Shown here one piece after another: positions 1 through 5,293 of a stretch of DNA of 5,293 bases (its first letter is position 1; the number at the start of each line of letters is the position of its first letter). The stretch is from CAYQQJ01 sp964515945 (GTDB taxonomy: Bacteria; Pseudomonadota; Gammaproteobacteria; Pseudomonadales; Cellvibrionaceae), in contig CAZEWY010000216.1 in assembly GCA_964515945.1 (NCBI GenBank), forward strand, positions 1-5,293. The letters are read 5' to 3'. The translations under genes and the position numbers were made by a program. The notes below the pieces were generated by a model that was not told the origin of the DNA, did no database searches, and saw nothing but the letters and a program-made list of their open reading frames with translations.

Positions 1-907
1 GCCGCTGTGAACGTTCCTGGCGCAGACTCTTCAGTGCGCGTACGCGGCCTTCATTCCGGGTGCGTCGGGCCTTGATACCCTGGCGGATCCACACTTCCTC
101 CTGCGCCAGCTTTTTGTCGAACAACGCATTCTGCTTCTCTTCCGCATCCAGGCGCTGCTGGCGGAACTCCAGATAGCCATCGTAGTCTCCATTCCAGACG
201 GTCAATTGGCCGCGGTCGAGCTCGGCGATCCGGGTAGCCACGCGACGGAGAAAACGTCGGTCGTGAGTTACGAAGATGACGGCACCAGAAAATTCGAGCA
301 GCTGTTTCTCCAGCCACTCAATCGCGACTATGTCCAGATGGTTGGTGGGCTCATCCAGCAGCAGGATGTCCGGTTGGGTCACCAGCGCCTGAGCCAGGGC
401 CACGCGCCGACGCCAGCCACCGGACAAGGCGCTGAGCCTGGCTTCGGGATCCAGCTGTAAACGGGTCAGCACCTGCTCGATCTGGTTGTGCAAACGCCAG
501 CCGTCCGCCGCCTCTATGCGCTGCTGCAAACGTGCCATTTCCGCGAGTGCTGCATCGGTGTCGCCGCTGCCAGGGTTATAGCTCAGATCATGGCTGATAG
601 CGGCATAGCGGCTGAGATCCCGGCCCAATTGCGCCAAACCACTGGCGACGAATTCAAAGACGGATTCATTCCGGGCCGGCGGCAGTTCCTGCATCAGGCT
701 GGCCACCGTGAGTCCTGAATCGAGCCACATGGAACCGGACTCCGGTTCTACCTGACCCTGTACAAGCTTCATCAGGGTGGACTTGCCAGTGCCATTGCGG
801 CCGACAAGGCACAGTCGATCACCGCGATTCAACTGCAGATCGACCTTGTCGAAAATAATCTGTTCGCCATAGGCGAGACCAATTTTGTCGAGTTTCAATA
901 AATGCAT
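1..907 (-). CDS. uup: ABC-F family ATPase Uup, N-terminal half (cut by window edge)
   Basis: Reading the minus strand from ATG at 907 gives 302 codons with no stop before the window edge, about half of the usual Uup length (roughly 630-640 residues). The first ABC domain is complete: Walker A GRNGTGKST at residues 36-44, signature LSGGW at 161-165, Walker B ILLLDEP with catalytic Glu186 followed by TNHLD, and switch His215 in FVTHDRRFL. The start of the charged inter-domain linker follows, with IRQGIKARRTRNEGR at 274-288, wording I recognise as typical of Uup rather than of YheS or EttA. The second ABC domain and the DNA-binding C-terminal coiled coil would lie outside the window. ABC-F proteins are soluble, lack membrane domains and act on ribosomes; Uup is also linked to branched-DNA processing and precise transposon excision. 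The ATG at 907 places Walker A where the family has it, but no strong Shine-Dalgarno precedes it. The gene is divergent from slt. Confidence 0.95.
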   Translation of the reverse strand, partial: MHLLKLDKIGLAYGEQIIFDKVDLQLNRGDRLCLVGRNGTGKSTLMKLVQGQVEPESGSMWLDSGLTVASLMQELPPARNESVFEFVASGLAQLGRDLSRYAAISHDLSYNPGSGDTDAALAEMARLQQRIEAADGWRLHNQIEQVLTRLQLDPEARLSALSGGWRRRVALAQALVTQPDILLLDEPTNHLDIVAIEWLEKQLLEFSGAVIFVTHDRRFLRRVATRIAELDRGQLTVWNGDYDGYLEFRQQRLDAEEKQNALFDKKLAQEEVWIRQGIKARRTRNEGRVRALKSLRQERSQR

Positions 908-1112
908 ATATAAGGGTATCTATCAATGGCTATGGCAACTTATCTCGAGAGACAAATGGCCCGAATGTCATAAACGGTTGGCTCGCAGGGAATTGCGGTT
1001 GTTTCGGCTGACTCGGTTCCCGATCCGCGAAGAGTCTGGCAGGCGGTTAAAAATCATACAGCTTCACATTCTACCAACGAAAAAGTGGCAGCTTACAGGG
1101 TTTTAAACAACA
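908..1112. promoter_or_regulatory. Divergent spacer between uup and slt
   Basis: This 205-base spacer separates two genes reading away from each other, so promoters for both should lie in it. It is more AT-rich than the flanking genes. I could not pick out a convincing -35/-10 pair for either side. It contains the palindrome TCTCGAGA near 945-952, too short to assign as an operator. An in-frame TAA at 1104-1106 closes the slt frame upstream and limits slt to starts at 1113 or later. The call rests on gene geometry, not on a recognised motif. Confidence 0.35.
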
Positions 1113-3191
1113 ATGAATAGATTACGAAATAGTGGATCCGGTTTTATGACTTACGGGGTAGTTTCACGAGTGCAAAAGCGCAGCTGGCGCCGTAGCATCA
1201 TCGCGGGGCTGATTGTATCCCTGATGGCGGGCAGTACAATGGCGACGGGCGACAGCTCCGCCGGAGAGCTTGTGGGCCTGGATAAAACCCGTAGCGACGA
1301 CGAAACCGTGCAGGTACCCGCACTGGCATCGGCGCTTGGCGAGCAGCGTTACAACTACAACCTCGCCAAAGCCGCACTCTACGACAACGACATGAAAACT
1401 TACCAGCAGTATTATGAACTGCTGGGCGACTATCCGCTGGTACCCTATCTCGACTACACCCTTCTCCGCGAGCGTCTATCGGAATTGCCTTATGAGGCCA
1501 TCGACGCGTTCTTTGCCAAACATTCCGGTTCCTTTCTTTCCGTTCGCCTGCGCCAGACCTGGTTGTCGCAGCTGGCGGCCGAAGGCGAATGGCAGGCATA
1601 CATTCACTATTACCAACCCGAAGTCGCTACCACCAGTCTTGAATGTCACTGGCTGCACGCGCGCCTGCGCAATGGCGAGACCACCGCCCTGACAGAAACC
1701 GCGCGCCTATGGGATGTCGGCGAGTCCCAGCCCAAGGCCTGTGACCCGTTGTTTGCCGAATGGCACGACGCCGGTTACCGAACCCAGGAACTGGTCTGGA
1801 GCCGCTTCAACAAAGCCATGCAGCGCCGCAATCTGGGTCTGGCCCGTTATCTCGCGGCCATGCTCACCGATGAGCGTCGGAAGCTGGCGGACTTGTACAT
1901 GCGCGTCGACCGTCAACCCAGCCTGATTACGCAGCACAAGGAATTTCGCACCCAGAGCCTGCCAACCCAGCAGATCATCGCCCATGGCGTAGTCCGGCTG
2001 GCGAAACGCCGGGCGGCAACGGCACTGAAACATTGGGAGCTTTACGAGGCCCAGCAATTGTTCCCGCAAGAGCTGAGACGCAACACCAAAATCACCCTCG
2101 TCCGCTACCTGGCTCGTCAGGATCATCAGGCCGAGGCCGAACAGCTTCTGAGTAAATCCACAGCCCTGCGCCAGGCCGACGTTGTCGAAGAACTGCTGCG
2201 CGAGGCCCTGCGCGACCTCGACTGGCAGGCGGTCCTGCGCCGAATCGAAATGCTCCCCGAAGACGAACAGACGTCTGATCGCTGGCGCTACTGGCAAGCG
2301 CGAGCCGCGGGCGAACTGGGCATAGGGGACGCAAGCGCACCAAAACCCGAGGAAATTTACCGCGATCTCGCCGGCAACCGCAGTTTTTACGGGTTCCTGG
2401 CATCGGATATTCTGGATATTGATTATTCACTGGAGGACGTTCCCGTGGAAGTGCGCCCCGATAGCCTGGAGGTCGTCGGCGAATTGCCGGGCATGCGGCG
2501 TGCGAAAGAGCTCTGGCTCACTGGCAATTATGCGGAGGCCCGGGCCGAGTGGTTGTTCACAACCCGCGCCATGACCCGTGACCAACTGGTCAGCGCCGGG
2601 CAACTGGCGAGACAGTGGGGCTGGTACAACAAAGGCATTCAGGCGATGATTATCGGTGACCTGTGGGATCACCTGACCATTCGGTTCCCCCTGGCCTATA
2701 AAGAGGAAATTGCCCGCATTGCCAAGGACACGCAACTGGACCCAACACTCATTTACGCCATCGCGCGCCAGGAGAGTGCCTTTGCCAAGAACGCCCATTC
2801 CACTGCCGGAGCCCTTGGACTCATGCAACTGATGCCGGCCACCGCCAAGCTGATAGCGCGCCGCAAGGGCATGGAGCACAGCCTGGTGGACCTGTACAAC
2901 CCTGAGCACAACATGCTGCTCGGCAGCAGCTATTTCCATTCGCTTCTGGAGCGTTTTGACAATAATCGCATTCTGGCGGCAGCCGCGTATAATGCCGGCC
3001 CCCACAGGGTCTCGAACTGGATCAGCCGGTCGGCGGATCAACGCCCCTTCGATGTCTGGATTGAGACCATCCCTTTTCGGGAAACTCGAGGTTACGTACA
3101 GAATGTCTTATCGTTTTCGGTGATTTACGGCTATCGCATGGGTCAGTCAACACCACTGGTGACTGCCGAGGAGGCACAGGATCTGTTGTAA
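1113..3191 (+). CDS. slt: Soluble lytic murein transglycosylase (Slt70 type, GH23)
   Basis: This 692-residue exported enzyme should cleave the MurNAc-GlcNAc bond of peptidoglycan in the periplasm, leaving 1,6-anhydroMurNAc ends, as the Slt70 family does. A signal peptide is visible: basic residues 22-27 (KRSWRR), hydrophobic core about 29-40, likely cleavage after Ala44 (STMA). A long helical region (about 65-420) matches the superhelical U-domain; FYGF at 425-428 marks the linker region seen in Slt70. The C-terminal GH23 domain has catalytic Glu554 in ARQESAF, GALGLMQLMPATA from 566, and AAAAYNAGPH with Tyr626 near 622-631, all intact. The length exceeds the 645 residues of E. coli Slt, partly because of the N-terminal extension. 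The ATG at 1113 is the first possible start, but ATG 1146 and GTG 1170 are in frame. The GTG would give a more ordinary signal peptide, is preceded by GGGGTAG, and may be the real start. No trpR follows, unlike in E. coli; a decayed EAL-HDOD gene lies downstream. Confidence 0.95.
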   Translation: MNRLRNSGSGFMTYGVVSRVQKRSWRRSIIAGLIVSLMAGSTMATGDSSAGELVGLDKTRSDDETVQVPALASALGEQRYNYNLAKAALYDNDMKTYQQYYELLGDYPLVPYLDYTLLRERLSELPYEAIDAFFAKHSGSFLSVRLRQTWLSQLAAEGEWQAYIHYYQPEVATTSLECHWLHARLRNGETTALTETARLWDVGESQPKACDPLFAEWHDAGYRTQELVWSRFNKAMQRRNLGLARYLAAMLTDERRKLADLYMRVDRQPSLITQHKEFRTQSLPTQQIIAHGVVRLAKRRAATALKHWELYEAQQLFPQELRRNTKITLVRYLARQDHQAEAEQLLSKSTALRQADVVEELLREALRDLDWQAVLRRIEMLPEDEQTSDRWRYWQARAAGELGIGDASAPKPEEIYRDLAGNRSFYGFLASDILDIDYSLEDVPVEVRPDSLEVVGELPGMRRAKELWLTGNYAEARAEWLFTTRAMTRDQLVSAGQLARQWGWYNKGIQAMIIGDLWDHLTIRFPLAYKEEIARIAKDTQLDPTLIYAIARQESAFAKNAHSTAGALGLMQLMPATAKLIARRKGMEHSLVDLYNPEHNMLLGSSYFHSLLERFDNNRILAAAAYNAGPHRVSNWISRSADQRPFDVWIETIPFRETRGYVQNVLSFSVIYGYRMGQSTPLVTAEEAQDLL

Positions 3192-3330
3192 CATCGGCTG
3201 TCAGATCCACGCCTTTCTGATTACAGGTAGTTGATATCCATACCAGTTCTCACGTCATCTTCTATGCTTATAGTGATCAGGTCATTTCCCAAGTTCCGGA
3301 AGGAACGCGATATTGAATGTCCGGTGGAAC

Positions 3331-3459
3331 GGTAAGCGCCATGCAATGCCGGAATGTTGCAAACAACAGGAATTCGACTATTTTCAAGGCTACTTTCTGT
3401 AGGGACCACCAGTCATAGAGGGCTTCAAGATTAACGACGACAAGCGATTCATACTGGAG
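3331..3459 (+). pseudogene. EAL-domain C-terminal stub of a decayed EAL-HDOD gene
   Basis: The frame used by the HDOD module stays recognisable upstream of its first ATG. From 3364 to 3399 it reads QQEFDYFQGYFL, and FDYFQGYF is the well-known closing motif of EAL domains in EAL-HDOD proteins. It then meets TAG at 3400-3402, where relatives usually have a small residue or Cys in a GYFL-x-R-P context. The frame continues as GPPVIEGFKINDDKRFILE directly into the HDOD module. HAMPECCK just before (3340-3363) also fits an EAL helix. About one base out of frame, 3273-3329 reads VIRSFPKFRKERDIECPVE, which may be the preceding EAL segment ending in the family's E-x-V-E motif; this is tentative. Only about 170 bases separate the slt stop from the EAL end, far too few for a whole EAL domain of over 200 residues. 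The domain is therefore 5'-truncated and disrupted. Sequencing or assembly error is the main alternative, since the window also contains a gap. Confidence 0.7.
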
Positions 3460-4065
3460 ATGATCTCCAAACTCACGGATCCCATGGCAGCATTCGATGA
3501 TGTGGTGCAAACCATTTCCGCGGATCCGCGCTTGAGCACCAAGGTGCTGCGGCTGGTCAACCTGACCTCGGTCGGCCTGCGCCGGGAAATCGCATCGCTC
3601 TCCCAAGCAGTCGCCATGGTGGGGCTGACGCAGGTACGCAACTGGGCGATCTTCCTGGAATTGACCGGCAATGCCAATAAACCCCGCGAACTCTGCAGCC
3701 TGAGTCTGACCCGCGCCCGTTTCTGTGAACTTCTGGGCACCAGACTCCATGGACGCGCGCTCGGTGAAACGGCGTTTACCGCGGGGCTCCTGTCCAGCCT
3801 GGACGCCTTTCTGGACCTCCCCATGGATCAGGTGGTCGACAAGCTCAGCCTTGCTGATCAGGTTGAATCGGCGTTATTAAATCACGGCGGCAAGATCGGC
3901 CGGATTCTGCAATTGGTTGTGCTGCACGAACAGGGCAGCCGGGAAGAAATGGATTGGCATTCCTTGGGTGAACAGGGATTGGGGGAGGAGGAATTCAAAG
4001 ATATTTATATGTCCTCGGTCGCCTGGAGCAAACCCATACTGGAGACTAAGGATTTATGTCACTGA
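3460..4065 (+). CDS. HDOD-domain protein, the C-terminal module of an EAL-HDOD (YuxH/CdgJ-like) protein
   Basis: This 201-residue open frame is an HDOD domain along almost its whole length. DPRLSTKVLRLVN (22-34) and SLSQAVAMVGLTQVRNW (46-62) are typical of the family, and TAGLLSSLDAFLDLPM (107-122) occupies the region where metal-dependent HD enzymes have their His-Asp residues. Those catalytic residues are absent, as is usual for HDOD, so a binding or signalling role is likelier than hydrolysis. In EAL-HDOD proteins this module follows a mostly degenerate EAL domain and takes part in c-di-GMP-linked control of motility and surface behaviour; CdgJ of Vibrio is one example. Here the EAL part is a stub ending in TAG at 3400-3402. 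ATG 3460 is the first start codon after that stop, but its only GGAG directly abuts the ATG, too close for normal initiation. The product may be poorly made, and the whole may be one pseudogene. The natural C-terminus seems intact. The stop lies inside the 3' end of the convergent glutaredoxin-like gene. Confidence 0.8.
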   Translation: MISKLTDPMAAFDDVVQTISADPRLSTKVLRLVNLTSVGLRREIASLSQAVAMVGLTQVRNWAIFLELTGNANKPRELCSLSLTRARFCELLGTRLHGRALGETAFTAGLLSSLDAFLDLPMDQVVDKLSLADQVESALLNHGGKIGRILQLVVLHEQGSREEMDWHSLGEQGLGEEEFKDIYMSSVAWSKPILETKDLCH

Positions 4066-4294
4066 GCCAGCGAATCAGGCCGGCTGAGTCAAAGGGCCAG
4101 CCCAGCTCGGCTTGACTGGTGGAGTCCCGCAGAACGGGGATACGCAGGCCATAGGCCTCCATCAGGTCATCGTCATCCGCAATATCCACTTCGCGAAGTT
4201 CGAGCCCGGCCTCGGCCAGAACCGGTTCACTCAGGGCTCGCGCCTGTTCACACAGATGGCAACCCAGCGTCGAATACAAAACCAGATGACGCAT
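4046..4294 (-). CDS. Glutaredoxin-like thiol-disulfide protein (DUF836 type)
   Basis: This small cytoplasmic thioredoxin-fold protein of 82 residues begins MRHLVLYSTLGCHLCEQA. It has the redox pair Cys12-His-Leu-Cys15 at the end of the first strand and the cis-proline loop RIPV with Pro53. It lacks extra domains, and its length matches the short glutaredoxin-family group PF05768 (DUF836), whose substrates are mostly unknown. I start it at ATG 4294, since AAGGA lies about 10 bases upstream; an in-frame TTG at 4312 would add six residues (88 in all) and would place that ribosome site inside the gene. It follows the FHA gene on the same strand after 38 bases, so co-transcription is likely. Its 3' end overlaps the end of the convergent HDOD frame by 20 bases. 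The acidic run ADDDD at 39-43 is normal in this group. Fold and CXXC are clear; the physiological partner is not. Confidence 0.88.
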   Translation of the reverse strand: MRHLVLYSTLGCHLCEQARALSEPVLAEAGLELREVDIADDDDLMEAYGLRIPVLRDSTSQAELGWPFDSAGLIRWLSDINP

Positions 4295-4332
4295 ATCAGA
4301 ATTTTCCTTCAAAGAGTATTTTCAACCGCCAG

Positions 4333-5215
4333 CTATCCCAGTAGCTGGGCTTGAAGAATCCAGACAATGCCACACGCCGCCAGCAGCACTAGGCCACCGA
4401 GCAGCCACCAGCGCTGGCCGGAAGCTCTCGACGTGGATTCGGCTGTTGCCGCGCCACCCCGAGGGCGCGACCCCGGAGTTGTCGCCCTTGGCGGCTGTCG
4501 TGGTGGCGCCCCGCTCGCCGATGCCTGGCTCCGCACAGGCTTTTTCGAGGCGGGGCCCGGCATTGCGGGACGCATCATGGTCTTGTCCAGATCAATGGCG
4601 GCGCCCGGCGCTTGAATGCGGAAGCGCAGGGTATCGAAGCGCAACTCGTCGCCGCTGTTGAGCCGGCATTTGCCGATGACGCGCTTGCCATTGACGAAGG
4701 TACCGTTGGCCGAATCAAGGTCTTCCACCAGCAGCCCCTTGTCGTCAACCGACAGACGCGCGTGCTGGCGGGACAGGTGGGCGACCCCCAGGAAGATATC
4801 GCAGTGTTGTCCACGACCCACAATCTGTGGTTTCCGGATCGGGTAACGTTTGTCACTGAGGGCAGTACTCAGCCCGTGCAATACCCAGCTGTCATCATCA
4901 CCCTCGGTTGTTGCCGCGGGAGCACGCGCGGTCTGTGCCGCGACCTTGGGGTCGATGATCTGTAACCGGGTNNNNNNNNNNTCGATCACCGTGCGTAACC
5001 GAACAGGGAATTCTCACCGGGGTTCCGTTGACGCTGACCTGTCCGGATGGCACCAGTGTCAGCTTGTCCCCATCAACATTCAGCTGCACATGGACACCCT
5101 GGAGGGTTTCATCCGCCAGTTTGATGTCGCAGGTATTGTCCTTGCCGATGCGGTAATTAGGTTCGACCAACCAGATAAAGGGTCTGTCGCTGCCGACTAT
5201 CGCTAGCTGCATCAT
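4333..5215 (-). CDS. Two-FHA-domain protein with C-terminal membrane anchor, interrupted by an assembly gap
   Basis: The first part (78 residues from ATG 5215, ending at 4982) is an FHA domain with a degenerate phosphopeptide site: GK at 24-25 instead of GR, LQGVH at 38-42 where SRxH is expected, and NG at 63-64 kept. A run of 10 Ns follows. The second part starts at 4971 with TRLQIIDPK, completing the first FHA fold. A second, canonical FHA domain comes next: VGRGQHCDI (Arg codon at 4815), LSRQH (Ser codon at 4773), LDSANGTFVNG (4713-4681). Then comes a Pro/Ala/Ser/Arg-rich linker and a single hydrophobic segment WWLLGGLVLLAACGIVWIL, with only QAQLLG after it. FHA domains bind phosphothreonine peptides, so this is probably a tail-anchored inner-membrane protein with cytoplasmic FHA domains. 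The halves are out of frame only because the gap is drawn as 10 bases; a multiple of three restores one gene of about 293-295 residues. ATG 5212 is an alternative start; GGGG lies about 9 bases before 5215. No kinase or secretion genes are in view to name its pathway. Confidence 0.85.
4972..4981. other. Assembly gap (10 Ns) inside the FHA gene
   Basis: Ten undetermined bases lie between GDR, the last codons before the gap in the minus-strand FHA gene, and TRLQIIDP after it. FHA domains usually have a short strand of a few residues here (GD-x-I-x-x-G type), so the missing sequence is probably about 9-15 bases. The drawn length of 10 is not a multiple of three and causes the apparent frameshift, so the N run is a placeholder and not a measured length. 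Confidence 0.9.
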
Positions 5216-5293
5216 AAAAAGTCGCCCCAAGAGTATTTTTCTTATGTTGTCCGAAATCGGCCGGTGGTGTCTCGCCCCGGCAGTTCCGACATT
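5216..5293 (-). promoter_or_regulatory. Upstream region of the FHA gene; no gene supported
   Basis: These 78 bases precede the FHA start. On the minus strand they hold GGGG as a possible ribosome site and AAAATACTCTT at 5239-5229, an 11-base word that also occurs at 4322-4312 just before the glutaredoxin-like gene. A plus-strand ATG at 5244 opens a frame to the window edge, and a minus-strand ATG at 5292 opens a 16-codon frame; both are too short to judge. No clear -35/-10 pair was identified. Confidence 0.3.

Noticed and set aside
945..952. TCTCGAGA palindrome in the uup/slt spacer as an operator
   Set aside because: Eight bases, symmetry does not extend into the flanks, and no matching site elsewhere; chance is a sufficient explanation.
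885..1106. 73-codon plus-strand frame across the uup/slt spacer
   Set aside because: It begins inside the uup coding start on the opposite strand, has no recognisable domain, and covers the promoter region of two divergent genes; most likely a chance frame.
1707..2297. 196-codon minus-strand frame inside slt
   Set aside because: It is antisense to the clear Slt70 coding frame and its translation shows no family motif; it is a shadow produced by high-GC coding sequence.
2427..3041. 204-codon minus-strand frame opposite the Slt catalytic domain
   Set aside because: It lies opposite the conserved GH23 motifs, which explain the sequence constraint; no domain was recognised in the antisense product.
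3195..3228. Possible terminator after slt (CTGTCAGA ... TCTGATTACAG)
   Set aside because: The stem is only two 4-base pairings with a bulge and is AT-rich, and there is no T run after it; too weak to call a terminator.
3277..3750. Minus-strand frames opposite the EAL/HDOD region
   Set aside because: The plus strand carries clear EAL and HDOD motifs here; the antisense products show none.
4612..4965. 117-codon plus-strand frame opposite the FHA domain
   Set aside because: The minus strand encodes a canonical FHA domain with all key residues; this frame is its antisense shadow.
5244..5293. Plus-strand ATG opening a divergent gene at the right edge
   Set aside because: Only about 16 codons are visible, without a recognised motif or a well-spaced ribosome site; cannot be supported from this window.

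Overview
The window looks like a stretch of ordinary chromosome from a gammaproteobacterium. It carries Uup, a Slt70-type murein transglycosylase, an HDOD module of the EAL-HDOD (YuxH/CdgJ) type, a small glutaredoxin-like protein and an FHA-domain protein. A marine Marinobacter-like or related lineage is my inference from the wording of the proteins; it cannot be proved here. No rRNA, tRNA, CRISPR array, insertion sequence or phage gene was seen.

Layout: (1) 1-907, minus strand, is the N-terminal half of the ABC-F ATPase Uup, cut by the window edge. (2) 908-1112 is a divergent spacer. (3) 1113-3191, plus strand, is an exported soluble lytic transglycosylase (slt). (4) 3192-3459 is a more AT-rich stretch holding the last residues of an EAL domain, interrupted by an in-frame TAG and lacking most of the domain. 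(5) 3460-4065, plus strand, is an open HDOD module that continues in the same frame after that stop. (6) 4046-4294, minus strand, is a glutaredoxin-like thiol protein whose 3' end overlaps the HDOD 3' end by 20 bases. (7) 4333-5215, minus strand, is a two-FHA-domain protein with a C-terminal membrane anchor, split by a 10-N assembly gap that puts its halves in different frames. (8) 5216-5293 is the region upstream of the FHA gene, with no supported gene.

The FHA and glutaredoxin-like genes are co-directional, 38 bases apart, and probably form one transcription unit. slt and uup are divergent and have unrelated jobs in the cell wall and on ribosomes or branched DNA. The most notable feature is the decayed EAL-HDOD gene between slt and the glutaredoxin-like gene: the EAL part is a stub while the HDOD part has kept a clean frame. 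The second is the FHA protein, which pairs a degenerate FHA domain with a canonical one. I saw no convincing evidence of a wholly new multi-gene system.
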